Shown: positions 14,826-21,924, numbered from the stretch's first letter. The stretch: 21,924 bases of DNA from JBMYXZ01 sp049608925 (GCA_049608925.1 JBMYXZ010000011.1:1-21924); one strand, 5' to 3'. Notes: generated by a model not told the origin, from the letters alone. Numbers and translations are program-made.

Positions 14826-15674
14826 ATGCAAATCTCTAGGAAGTTCTTGGCTTTTTTCATCGTTTTATTTTCAGTTAGTTTGGCTGGTGATGGTATTGCG
14901 AGTGGTCGAGCTAGTAAAGGCAAAGAGGAAGATGATGGCAGAGCCAGAGAGCGTTCTAGGTCGATAGTTGCTGCTGACAGAGAGGAAGCTATTGATTACA
15001 GTGAAGCTGCTGATGGCTATAAAAGACAAATTAACCACCTGACGGATGAAAGCCTTATTAGAGAGGCCATAGCATCACGCCATACGCTTCAAGTCATTAC
15101 TCCTGAATATGATAGAAGGTGGGGACTAGGGTTTCTGACGTATTCCTTAAATTGGTCAAAGTGGTATTATCACACTGCTAAAAGGTTGCATTTCGCCCGT
15201 AATATTGGTGATGGGGTTGTTATGATTCTCTCAACAGTTCTTGCTGTTGTCGTTGGAACGGATGACCCGGTGAAGATCGCTCTCGCTGCGACGGTCGCAG
15301 GATTGACCGCGATAAATACAACAATGGCAAATCTTGGGGATAAAGCAGAGGCTTCAGGTCGGGATAGAAAGCGTGAGCTAGTAACAGGTATGCAAGAGGT
15401 TAACGTTGAGTATTTCGAGATGGTAGAAGAGCTGAAACGCAGAGGGATTGTCAAATCTGAAGCTGACCTTGCACTTTTTCACAACAATGGAACAAGAAAA
15501 GCATTTATTCCTTATGATGAAATGCACGCTGAGGAAGAGGGCGATTATATTATTGAAATGACGCCGCAAAGGCGCGGCCATAATTCTAATGTAGCAGCCA
15601 CCCCCATGGAAAGCCAGTGGCATAAGAACAGTGCACTGCTTGGTGAAGACGACGAAGAAGGTGACAACGAGTAA
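14826..15674 (+). CDS. Exported two-helix membrane protein of unknown function
   Basis: 282 residues, no family recognised with confidence. It starts with a signal peptide (about 1-25, MQISRKFLAFFIVLFSVSLA) followed by a charged, low-complexity segment (30-60). A helical region rich in aromatic and basic residues comes next (64-126, including LNWSKWYYHTAKRLHFARN), then two transmembrane helices (about 128-145 and 149-168) joined by a short acidic turn, a helical segment (170-207) and an acidic tail. The layout of helix, 2TM hairpin, helix resembles SLATT/DUF4231-type membrane effectors, but those lack signal peptides, so this is only a hypothesis. GAGGG lies at good distance before the ATG. 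The next gene converges on it. Confidence 0.75.
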   Translation: MQISRKFLAFFIVLFSVSLAGDGIASGRASKGKEEDDGRARERSRSIVAADREEAIDYSEAADGYKRQINHLTDESLIREAIASRHTLQVITPEYDRRWGLGFLTYSLNWSKWYYHTAKRLHFARNIGDGVVMILSTVLAVVVGTDDPVKIALAATVAGLTAINTTMANLGDKAEASGRDRKRELVTGMQEVNVEYFEMVEELKRRGIVKSEADLALFHNNGTRKAFIPYDEMHAEEEGDYIIEMTPQRRGHNSNVAATPMESQWHKNSALLGEDDEEGDNE

Positions 15675-15691
15675 CAAAAATATTTAGATCA

Positions 15692-15719
15692 GGAAGGTGC
15701 CGGGCTTCCGGCACCTTCC
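15692..15719. terminator. Perfect 12-bp hairpin between convergent genes
   Basis: Stem 15692-15703 with 15708-15719 and loop gctt, placed 17 bp after one stop and 18 bp before the other. There is no T-tract in either direction, but it is GC-rich and correctly positioned for two mRNA 3' ends. Confidence 0.7.
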
Positions 15720-15737
15720 ATAAACTATAAGACTGTA

Positions 15738-16925
15738 TTATTCTTGCGCAAATTTTCTCAGAAGTTCTAAAGAATTTTGAGCATGCCTAAGGTAAGCTCT
15801 GTACTGCTCCTCTAGTGTTTTTCCTGGGCATTTCAGGCCAACTGATTCAGCAGTATTGATGAGTGATTCTGCCTGCTCTTTAGATTGAAATCCACTATAG
15901 GTAAACTGTATGCTTTCAGATTTTAGTTTTTTAGTTGCGAGGTATAACAGCATTTCCGCCTTTTCTTCAGCATCGAATGTTGGGCTTCGAGGTTCATGAA
16001 ATACTAGGAAAAATGCTAGGTTGAATAAACCGTTTTGTTCAATGGATGGTTGCGAGGCCTCAAATGATTGGTTTAAAACTGCAATTGATGCATTGTATTC
16101 AGGGTTATTGTAAGTCGTGGTTGGGCGACACTTCCGAACATGAATTGCGTCGTGTTCCCATAGGTCGCATGGTGGCATTTCTCTGACGTAATCGAAGTCT
16201 GCAACAACATTGGTGGCAACAGCTAAAAAATCCAGAGATGTTAATGTTTCCTGCCCTGGGTGTTGGAAGACCCATGCACTTCTCATCAACGGCAATGGAA
16301 ATGAACCTGTAGGTGAGACAAGAGGTATATAGTATTGTTTAGGCATGTTAGGGGTGCACATTTTCAAGAAAGATTTGCTCCTGTGCTCTAATATTTTCGT
16401 AATTTTTTTGGTATTTGAAACCTTCCGTACAATTTTCATTCTATCAAATCCAAGGACATTTTCACCATGCATGTCTATTTGAATGTACTTCTGGGATTCT
16501 TTTGTTGTTGAGAGAACGTAAACCCATATGCGGCCTATAAGATTCAAGTCTAATAGGCTCATCATCTCATGAAAATTTTCTGACTTTACAACTGTGTCAA
16601 TGTGCACAAGCAGAGATTTAATTTGTCCACTGTTTGCCCTGCCAGAAGTTGCTTTTAGAATGAAATCCCTATCAGCCTCATAGAGAGGCCAAAGGGTGTT
16701 TTCTGACGCGACCCTTGTCGAATAGTTCATGTCAGGGTTCTCTGTAAGCACGGTCTTAAGTAGTTCGAATCGTGCAGCAGCGCCAACGTGTCCGTCACCC
16801 TCAAGCTGTAAGGTGTGCTTCGGGGTGGCATTTTCCGCTTCAGAGTTACTGTTACTAGCTATAGTCTGTGTTGATGTATAGAATGTTGATAATGTCAGTA
16901 AAAAAATGGATAAATTCTTAATCAT
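15738..16925 (-). CDS. Exported protein of unknown function
   Basis: 395 residues, family not recognised. The ATG at 16925 is chosen because AAGGA lies 6 nt upstream and the N-terminus is then a clear signal peptide (MIKNLSIFLLTLSTFY to about TIA); the open frame extends 23 codons further but that part is not signal-like. The mature part is soluble-looking and mixed alpha/beta, with no further transmembrane helix. Notable segments are HGENVLGFDRMKIVRKV, PLVSPTGSFPLPLMRSAWVF and a Cys-containing stretch MPPCDLWEHDAIHVRKCRP that could form a disulfide. The C-terminus is helical. I see no catalytic motif. It is probably periplasmic or secreted and converges on the exported 2TM protein. Confidence 0.75.
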   Translation of the reverse strand: MIKNLSIFLLTLSTFYTSTQTIASNSNSEAENATPKHTLQLEGDGHVGAAARFELLKTVLTENPDMNYSTRVASENTLWPLYEADRDFILKATSGRANSGQIKSLLVHIDTVVKSENFHEMMSLLDLNLIGRIWVYVLSTTKESQKYIQIDMHGENVLGFDRMKIVRKVSNTKKITKILEHRSKSFLKMCTPNMPKQYYIPLVSPTGSFPLPLMRSAWVFQHPGQETLTSLDFLAVATNVVADFDYVREMPPCDLWEHDAIHVRKCRPTTTYNNPEYNASIAVLNQSFEASQPSIEQNGLFNLAFFLVFHEPRSPTFDAEEKAEMLLYLATKKLKSESIQFTYSGFQSKEQAESLINTAESVGLKCPGKTLEEQYRAYLRHAQNSLELLRKFAQE

Positions 16926-17026
16926 AAATAATCCTTGGTTAACTATCTTTTGTAATTGTTTGTTTTGCTTATCATGTAAATTGATTGATTGCAATAAAAT
17001 TGAAAATGTTTGCCTGCCTTATCTTC

Positions 17027-17055
17027 TTGAAATTTGTGCTCAGCTTTCGTAGTGT
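17027..17055 (+). promoter_or_regulatory. Weak candidate promoter of the tol cluster
   Basis: TTGAAA (17027-17032) with TAGTGT (17050-17055) at 17-nt spacing, in the 163-bp spacer between two divergent genes. The -10 matches only 3/6, so this is tentative; nothing else in the spacer stands out. Confidence 0.25.
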
Positions 17056-17088
17056 ACACCCAGGGTATTTTATCAATCACGAGTTACT

Positions 17089-17796
17089 ATGTCGGAAATT
17101 TCAGCCACAGCAGTTGGCGAATCACTAAGCACCCATGACTTTTCAGTATGGGGATTGTTTTTACATGCAGACTTTATAGTGCAGCTAGTTATGCTGATGC
17201 TATTGGCAGCCTCTATCTGGTGTTGGACGATTATTTTTGCGAAATATACAACCTTCAAACGCTTGTCTAGCCAGGCGTCGAAGTTTGAATCCACCTTCTG
17301 GGGGGCAAAGTCCATCGAGGAACTGTATGACAGGATCTCGGGTCGGGTGAATGATCCTTTCTCGGCGGTATTTGCAGCAGCAATGCGGGAATGGAAGGGC
17401 TCAAATAAGGCGGGTGCGCGGTCAGACGTGTCCTCGCAACAGCGCATTGAGCGGGTGATGAATGTTGCTAAATCGCGAGAGCTGGACCATTTGGAAAAGA
17501 ACATGGGCTTTTTGGCGACTGTTGGTTCAACAGCACCGTTCGTAGGTTTGTTTGGAACCGTTTGGGGTATTATGAACAGCTTCCAGGGTATTGCGACAAT
17601 GCAGAGCACAAACCTGGCGGTGGTTGCGCCTGGTATCGCAGAAGCTTTGTTTGCAACCGCGCTAGGCTTGGTGGCAGCAATTCCAGCTGTTATCGCTTAC
17701 AACAAGCTGTCGACTGATTTGAATCGGTATGGCCAAAGGTTAGAGACCTTTATGGACGAGTTCTCAACCGTTATTTCTCGCAAGAACAGTGGGTAA
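17089..17796 (+). CDS. tolQ: Tol-Pal system proton channel subunit TolQ
   Basis: Inner-membrane MotA/TolQ/ExbB-family protein that with TolR uses the proton motive force to energise TolA during outer-membrane constriction. Three transmembrane helices are visible: about residues 25-50, and two near the C-terminal half in TVGSTAPFVGLFGTVWGIMNSF and IAEALFATALGLVAAIPAVIAYN. These two carry the conserved channel threonines. Length 235 is typical. The ribosome site is weak. It is the first gene of the cluster here; the thioesterase gene ybgC often found before tolQ is absent, since the preceding gene is the divergent exported protein. Confidence 0.96.
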   Translation: MSEISATAVGESLSTHDFSVWGLFLHADFIVQLVMLMLLAASIWCWTIIFAKYTTFKRLSSQASKFESTFWGAKSIEELYDRISGRVNDPFSAVFAAAMREWKGSNKAGARSDVSSQQRIERVMNVAKSRELDHLEKNMGFLATVGSTAPFVGLFGTVWGIMNSFQGIATMQSTNLAVVAPGIAEALFATALGLVAAIPAVIAYNKLSTDLNRYGQRLETFMDEFSTVISRKNSG

Positions 17797-17801
17797 TCAA
17801 G

Positions 17802-18242
17802 ATGGGAGCTCAACTTAATCAACGCAGACGCGGCAGCCAGCAGCGTATGATCAGCGAGATCAATGTGACGCCGTTTGTGGATGTCATGTTGGTGCTGTTG
17901 ATTGTCTTTATGGTAACGGCGCCTTTGATGACAGTAGGTGTGCCCGTTGATCTGCCGGAAGCACAAGCTTCCTCGATAAATGAAAAAACGGAGCCTTTGA
18001 CGATTTCGTTGGATGCTGACGGCCGGATATTTATTCAGGAAACTGAAATCGAGATGGAAAACTTGGTGCCAAAGTTGTTGGCGATCACCGGCGAAAATCC
18101 AGAAACGCGGATCTATTTGCGTGGCGATAAATCTTTACGATATGAACATGTGATGAAGGTTATGGGCACGGTAAATAGTGCAGGTTTTCACAAGGTTGCT
18201 TTATTGGCAGAGCTGCCCAAGCCGGAGACTGCTAAAGGATGA
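17802..18242 (+). CDS. tolR: Tol-Pal system protein TolR
   Basis: ExbD/TolR-family partner of TolQ with one transmembrane helix and a periplasmic domain. The helix contains the essential proton-carrying aspartate, Asp27, in INVTPFVDVMLVLLIVFMV. The C-terminal domain has the usual RIYLRGDKSLRYEHVMKVMG signature. Length 146 is normal. It begins 5 bp after tolQ and overlaps tolA by 4 bp (ATGA), so the three are translated together. Confidence 0.96.
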   Translation: MGAQLNQRRRGSQQRMISEINVTPFVDVMLVLLIVFMVTAPLMTVGVPVDLPEAQASSINEKTEPLTISLDADGRIFIQETEIEMENLVPKLLAITGENPETRIYLRGDKSLRYEHVMKVMGTVNSAGFHKVALLAELPKPETAKG

Positions 18243-19126
18243 GTCAGGGGTTTATATACTCTGCAGTATTGCACGTTTCCGTCTTTATCTTGATGTGGCT
18301 GGGCTTGCCAAGCATGGACCCCAAGGATGTCACGTTGCTGCAGCCTGTGCCGGTTGAGGTCGTACAGATTGCGGAAGAAACAACACGTTTGACACCGTTT
18401 GAAAAACCTGACTTGCCAGAGATTGAAGAAAAGATCGAGCTGGCGGATTTGCCGCCAAAGATGGATCCAAAGCCTGTTGAGGCGCCGCCTCAGCAGAAGC
18501 CGGATGCTAAGCCACAGCCACCTGAATCACAGCCAGAGACAGTGGCAGAAGCTGCGCCGGATCCCTTACCAGCGCCATCAAAGCCGAAACAGCCTAAAAT
18601 GGCCAAAAAGCCAGATCCGAAGCCGGTGACCAAACCAAAGAAGCCTGCGAAGAAGAAGGCGAAGAAAAAGCAGGCGAAAAAGAAAGACGATTTTGCGTCT
18701 GTGCTGAAAAACTTGCAAGAATCGTCGCCTGCGCCGGTTGTGCCATCACAGCAGTCTCAGCAATCAGATGTGATGCCGGCATCGTCATTAAGCACAGGGC
18801 AGCTTAGTGATGTTCTGACAACCAGCGAGCTTGATGCTCTAAGGCGTCAATTGGCGCAGTGTTGGAATATCCCGGCAGGCGCAAGGGATGCGCAGAATTT
18901 ATTGGTTGAGATCCGCGTTTCAGTTAACCCTGATGGCACTGTTAGGCAAGCAAAGATAGTCGATCAAAGCCAAATGGCTGCTGACTCATTTTATAGGACA
19001 GCAGCTGAAAGTGCACTGCGCGCGGTGCATCACCCAGCTTGTAGAACTTTGAAACTACCACCGCATAAGTATGATAGTTGGAAGGATATGACCTTGCGGT
19101 TTAACCCGAAAGAAATGTTGTACTAA
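18239..19126 (+). CDS. tolA: Tol-Pal system protein TolA
   Basis: Inner-membrane-anchored protein that spans the periplasm and contacts TolB/Pal. It has an N-terminal helix (about residues 5-22), then a long Pro/Lys/Glu-rich linker (about 50-170) with KPKKPAKKKAKKKQAKKK in its centre. The globular C-terminal domain contains LRRQLAQCWNIPAGA, LLVEIRVSVNPDGTV and VHHPACRTLKLP; its two cysteines may form the domain's disulfide. The linker is shorter than in E. coli TolA and proline-rich rather than a long alanine helix, as is usual in alphaproteobacteria. The start overlaps the tolR stop by 4 bp. Confidence 0.93.
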   Translation: MSQGFIYSAVLHVSVFILMWLGLPSMDPKDVTLLQPVPVEVVQIAEETTRLTPFEKPDLPEIEEKIELADLPPKMDPKPVEAPPQQKPDAKPQPPESQPETVAEAAPDPLPAPSKPKQPKMAKKPDPKPVTKPKKPAKKKAKKKQAKKKDDFASVLKNLQESSPAPVVPSQQSQQSDVMPASSLSTGQLSDVLTTSELDALRRQLAQCWNIPAGARDAQNLLVEIRVSVNPDGTVRQAKIVDQSQMAADSFYRTAAESALRAVHHPACRTLKLPPHKYDSWKDMTLRFNPKEMLY

Positions 19127-19141
19127 AGGAAAGGACTGGAC

Positions 19142-20476
19142 ATGAAATACGTGAACTTTTTGTGTGTGCTGCTACTAACACTAGTGGGGCAGGCGAATGC
19201 GGAATTAAAGGTGAATATTACCCAGGGTACGATTGATCCCGTACCGATTGCGATTACCGAGTTTTCTTCCGAGGGAGGAGGGCTATTTTCCGATGTAGAT
19301 TCCAGCCAGATTGCCAGCGACTTGCCCAAAATTGTGATGAGCGATCTGCAGAGCTCTGGCCTGTTCCGTCCATTAGACCCACGTTCATTTATTCAGAATT
19401 CTTTGGATCCTATCCGCTTTTCTGATTGGCGATTGATCCAGTCACAAGCATTGGTGACGGGCACAGTGAAAGATATGGGGGGTGGCAAAGTCCGCGTTGA
19501 ATTCCGCCTTTATGATGTGGTGACCGAGCGTCAAATGGAAGGGCTGGCCTTTAATGGAACGGCAAAAGAATGGCGCCGCATTGCGCACAAGGTGGCTGAT
19601 GCAATCTATCAGCGCATAACCGGGGAAAAAGGTTATTTCGACACGCGTATTGTGTACGTTGCCCGCAAGGGAGAGGGTAAAACTGTCAAAACACGCCTGG
19701 CAATTATGGATTATGATGGAGAAAACCATAAATATCTGACTAACGGACATCATTTAACGCTGACGCCAAGGTTTTCCCCTAGTGCCCAGGAGTTGGTCTA
19801 TTTGGACTATGGTAAGGATAACAAAACGCCGCGCGTTCACACGATGAATGCTAGCACGAAAAAGCAACGCCGGTTGGGATCTTTTAACGAGATGACGTTC
19901 GCGCCGCGTTATTTGGATGCTAACAATATTCTACTGTCTCGTGCGGAAAGCGGGAACAGTTCGATCTTTTTGATCGATACGCGTAATCGCCGCATCCAAC
20001 GCCTAACGCGTGGTCCATGGATTGATACGTCTCCAAGTGCCTCTCCTGATGGCGGACGCATTGTTTTTAACTCGGACCGAGGCGGATCTCAGCAGCTTTA
20101 TGTGATGAATCGTGATGGCTCTGGTGTTCAGCGTATCAGTGGCGGCGGCGGGCGTTATGCGACGCCAGTTTGGTCACCACGTGGTGACTATATTGCCTTT
20201 ACTAAAATGTATCGCGGGCAGTTTTACATCGGCATAATGCATCCTGATGGAACCGGCGAGAGATTGCTGGCAAAAGGGTATCTGGTGGAAGAACCTACCT
20301 GGTCTCCTAACGGACGTGTGATAATTTTCACACGCCAGGGGTATCCTCAGCGAGGCCGCAAAACTCTAGACACCAAGCTGTTTATGGTTGATGTGACGGG
20401 ATATAACGAGCGTCCAGTGAAGACTCCTGGGGGAGAAAATGCGATAAGTGCTGCTTGGTCCCCCTTGATTCCATGA
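19142..20476 (+). CDS. tolB: Tol-Pal system beta-propeller protein TolB
   Basis: Periplasmic protein that binds Pal and TolA. The signal peptide MKYVNFLCVLLLTLVGQANA is followed by the N-terminal TolA-interacting strand and domain (about residues 21-165). A six-bladed propeller follows, with repeated blade motifs such as LTPRFSPSAQELVYL, DTSPSASPDGGRIVFNSDRGG, ATPVWSPRGDYIAF and EPTWSPNGRVIIFTR. Length 444 is standard. A strong AGGAAAGGA ribosome site lies in the 15-bp gap after tolA. After its stop, a small hairpin ACCGTA/TACGGT (20524-20539) lies in the 117-bp spacer before pal. Confidence 0.97.
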   Translation: MKYVNFLCVLLLTLVGQANAELKVNITQGTIDPVPIAITEFSSEGGGLFSDVDSSQIASDLPKIVMSDLQSSGLFRPLDPRSFIQNSLDPIRFSDWRLIQSQALVTGTVKDMGGGKVRVEFRLYDVVTERQMEGLAFNGTAKEWRRIAHKVADAIYQRITGEKGYFDTRIVYVARKGEGKTVKTRLAIMDYDGENHKYLTNGHHLTLTPRFSPSAQELVYLDYGKDNKTPRVHTMNASTKKQRRLGSFNEMTFAPRYLDANNILLSRAESGNSSIFLIDTRNRRIQRLTRGPWIDTSPSASPDGGRIVFNSDRGGSQQLYVMNRDGSGVQRISGGGGRYATPVWSPRGDYIAFTKMYRGQFYIGIMHPDGTGERLLAKGYLVEEPTWSPNGRVIIFTRQGYPQRGRKTLDTKLFMVDVTGYNERPVKTPGGENAISAAWSPLIP

Positions 20477-20523
20477 TGGAATAGTTTTAGAGTACGTGTA
20501 AGAATGCTGTGGCATAGAGATTA

Positions 20524-20539
20524 ACCGTATGTTTACGGT
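20524..20539 (+). terminator. Small hairpin in the tolB-pal spacer
   Basis: ACCGTA and TACGGT pair around a TGTT loop, followed by ctttg. It is weak as a terminator but could reduce readthrough or protect the tolB end; pal is often expressed more highly than the tol genes. Confidence 0.35.
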
Positions 20540-20593
20540 CTTTGTGCTAAAGCTAATGGGTAAAAAGACTAATTTAAGTCGAAAGGGAAAATA

Positions 20594-21103
20594 ATGAACT
20601 TAAAGCATCTTACAGTTGTGATGGCTGCTCTAACTCTTGCAGCTTGTCAAACACCACCAAAAGTTGAGCAGGCTGAGCACATGCACGAGCAAATGGCGAT
20701 TCCTGGTTCTGTTGAGGACTTTGCACAAAATACACCTAACCACGTGTATTTCGCATATGACAAGTCAGATCTTAACGATCGCTCAAAGCATGACCTACTT
20801 GCGTGCGTTGAGTGGCTAAAGAAATACCCACACATGGCTGTTGTGGTTGAAGGTCACACAGACGAGCGTGGAACACGTGAATACAACTACGCTCTAGGTG
20901 AACGCCGTGCGGTTGCTGTAAAGCGCTTCTTGGCTGCTAACGGTGTTGGCTTCCACATGCGTGGCCACCACGGTAAAGATATGAAAAGCGACCGTCACGT
21001 TCGCACAGTTAGCTTTGGCAAAGAAAAGCTGCCAGCTGGCGCAGCAGGCGGCAACGAGTACACAAACCAAAAGAACCGCGTTGCGATTCTTCGTGTTGAG
21101 TAA
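20594..21103 (+). CDS. pal: Peptidoglycan-associated lipoprotein Pal, with unusual insertion
   Basis: Outer-membrane lipoprotein that binds peptidoglycan and is positioned by TolB. The lipobox LAAC gives lipidated Cys18. The OmpA-like domain shows VYFAYDKSDL, VVVEGHTDERGTREYNYALGERRA (peptidoglycan contacts) and YTNQKNRVAI. Between GV (residue 118) and RTVSFGKEK the usual five or six residues are replaced by about 18, GFHMRGHHGKDMKSDRHV, rich in His and basic residues. The ribosome site is AAAGGG. A strong terminator follows, so the cpoB/ybgF gene that commonly follows pal is not part of this cluster. Confidence 0.95.
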   Translation: MNLKHLTVVMAALTLAACQTPPKVEQAEHMHEQMAIPGSVEDFAQNTPNHVYFAYDKSDLNDRSKHDLLACVEWLKKYPHMAVVVEGHTDERGTREYNYALGERRAVAVKRFLAANGVGFHMRGHHGKDMKSDRHVRTVSFGKEKLPAGAAGGNEYTNQKNRVAILRVE

Positions 21104-21123
21104 TTCGTAAGCAATTGCTTTTG

Positions 21124-21155
21124 AAAGAGGGGCTCTTGATTGAGCCCCTTTTTTT
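21124..21155 (+). terminator. Strong Rho-independent terminator of pal
   Basis: GGGGCTC (21129-21135) pairs with GAGCCCC (21142-21148) around a 6-nt loop, flanked by A-T pairs and a run of seven Ts (21149-21155). It begins about 20 bp after the pal stop. Confidence 0.95.
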
Positions 21156-21170
21156 GTGTGTAATAGAAAC

Positions 21171-21689
21171 ATGTCTGAACTTACTTTTTCACATCTGACT
21201 GCGTCTTATAAAGACTTGGTAGTATCTTGGCTGCACAAGCCTCATGTTGCTGAATGGTTTCATGGGGATGGGCTCAACAGTACCCTGAACTCGATAGAGC
21301 AATACCTCGCTGGCAAAGCTGATTTATATGATCATTGGTTGGGATTTTGTGATGGTGTACCATTTGCTTTTTTGATGACATCACTGATAGAGCCTGACCC
21401 AGAAGATCACCTCAACAAGTGGCATGATCCTAATCAAAAAGCCATGACTCTAGATCTGTTGATTGGCGAAGAAAACTATCTAGGCAAAGGTTTATCGGTG
21501 CCGATGATTCAGCAATTTATTACTCAGCATCTGTCAGATGCTGATGTTGTGTTTATTGACCCGGAAGCCACAAACACCAAGGCAATTCATGTTTATCAGA
21601 AAGCAGGCTTCGTGAAAGTTGACGAGTTCATTGCCAGCTGGCATCCAGTGCCCCACTGGCTGATGCGTTGTGTCCGGGATAAATTGTGA
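21171..21689 (+). CDS. GNAT acetyltransferase, AAC(6')/Acetyltransf_8-like
   Basis: A GCN5-related N-acetyltransferase most like the aminoglycoside 6'-N-acetyltransferase/IucB-like group. The start resembles that group: LTASYKDLVVSWLHKPHVAEWF. The acetyl-CoA loop is LDLLIGEENYLGKGLSVPMIQQF (G-x-G-x-S/G pyrophosphate contact) and the C-terminal part IDPEATNTKAIHVYQKAGF is the classic GNAT motif B. The acceptor is unknown and resistance cannot be claimed. ATG 21171 is preferred over a GTG at 21156 that abuts the pal terminator. There is no ribosome site, and TAATAG at 21161-21166 could be the -10 of a leaderless message. Confidence 0.82.
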   Translation: MSELTFSHLTASYKDLVVSWLHKPHVAEWFHGDGLNSTLNSIEQYLAGKADLYDHWLGFCDGVPFAFLMTSLIEPDPEDHLNKWHDPNQKAMTLDLLIGEENYLGKGLSVPMIQQFITQHLSDADVVFIDPEATNTKAIHVYQKAGFVKVDEFIASWHPVPHWLMRCVRDKL

Positions 21690-21703
21690 TATGGTCTGTA
21701 GAC

Positions 21704-21756
21704 TATACACTATACACATTAATGCTTTGAGTATATTTTTACTGTGTATATACACA
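21704..21756. repeat. TATACAC heptamer cluster with 14-bp palindrome
   Basis: TATACAC occurs twice in tandem (21704-21710 and 21711-21717). It recurs as both arms of the perfect palindrome TGTGTATATACACA (21743-21756). This is directly visible; a regulatory role is a guess. Confidence 0.6.
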
Positions 21757-21820
21757 AAATTCAGCTGGAAAAATCTGGGTCTAATAGAGAATTCAAATGC
21801 CAATCCCCCTCACTCCGACT

Positions 21821-21841
21821 TTCCGCGGCTTGACCGCGGAA
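21821..21841. repeat. REP-like palindromic element
   Basis: TTCCGCGG and CCGCGGAA form a perfect 8-bp stem around CTTGA, followed by tccattttttg. The element with its flanks closely resembles dispersed palindromic repeats of alphaproteobacteria, whose chance translation reads DFPRLDRGIHF, as it does here. It may also end transcripts. The rest of the gene-free tail (21690-21924) shows no gene that I can support. Confidence 0.6.
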
Positions 21842-21924
21842 TCCATTTTTTGCATTTTTTTCAGTTCCTTATATTGATTTAAAATCTTGATATTTTGAGT
21901 TTTGCTCCTACCTGTGAAATTCTT

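Noticed and set aside
14762..14923. N-terminal extension of the epimerase-like protein to a start at 14923
   Set aside because: The extra residues are unlike the family, overlap the divergent exported protein's start, and ATG 14761 has a ribosome site.
18399..18629. Arg/Ser-rich alternative frame within tolA
   Set aside because: Frame-shifted reading of the Pro/Lys-rich linker, not a gene.
21171..21689. Calling the acetyltransferase an aminoglycoside resistance gene
   Set aside because: Similarity is only to the broad AAC(6')/Acetyltransf_8 group; the acceptor cannot be deduced from sequence alone.
21670..21882. 70-codon open frame reading PHSDFPRLDRGIHF at its end
   Set aside because: Chance translation through the REP-like palindrome; overlaps the acetyltransferase end and has no start signals.
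1..21924. CRISPR array, insertion sequence, integrase or rRNA
   Set aside because: I looked for regularly spaced repeats, transposase-like proteins and rRNA motifs on both strands and saw none.

Overview
The window reads as part of an alphaproteobacterial chromosome. The indicators are a plant/alphaproteobacterial-type glutamate-cysteine ligase, an RcdA/DUF1465-family protein, the cytochrome aa3 order ctaC-ctaD-ctaB-(coxF)-ctaG, a 17 kDa surface-antigen-type glycine-zipper lipoprotein and a tolQRAB-pal cluster. Base composition is moderate by eye. Several exported proteins of unknown function and a dispersed-repeat-like palindrome at the right edge would suit a host-associated lineage (Rickettsiales/Holosporales-like), but that placement is an inference and nothing here proves it. 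A run of ten Ns (8303-8312) inside ctaB shows this is a scaffold from a draft assembly.

Layout, left to right. 1-3640: the 3' end of acetyl-CoA synthetase, then cmk and rpsA on the + strand, ending in a strong terminator. 3717-4148: an RcdA-family protein, converging through a long hairpin on a minus-strand kinase-like gene. That kinase gene begins with a signal peptide but is broken by an in-frame TAA. Behind it lies a minus-strand tRNA with anticodon CAT. 5519-6814: gshA (+), overlapping tail-to-tail with the minus-strand cytochrome oxidase cluster, which in transcription order is ctaC, ctaD, ctaB, a 40-residue coxF-like gene and ctaG. A terminator-like hairpin sits between ctaB and coxF. 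10943-13276: two exported minus-strand proteins, a PhoD-like metallophosphatase and a lipoprotein trypsin-like protease. 13418-13903: the glycine-zipper lipoprotein (+). 13949-14761: an NAD-dependent epimerase-like protein (-). 14826-16925: two unrelated exported proteins of unknown function that converge on a perfect 12-bp hairpin. 17089-21103: tolQ, tolR, tolA, tolB and pal (+), closed by a strong terminator. 21171-21689: a GNAT acetyltransferase, followed by a 235-bp gene-free tail with a TATACAC repeat cluster and a REP-like palindrome.

How the genes work together. The cta genes encode subunits I and II of an A1-type aa3 oxidase, the heme O synthase needed for heme A, and the CuB chaperone. 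TolQRA form the proton-driven inner-membrane complex that acts through TolB and Pal on the outer membrane. Cmk and S1 serve nucleotide supply and translation. The least ordinary parts are the interrupted exported kinase, the two exported unknowns at 14.8-16.9 kb, a histidine-rich insertion in Pal and the putative attenuator inside the cta cluster. I did not see a complete new defence, mobile or biosynthetic system.
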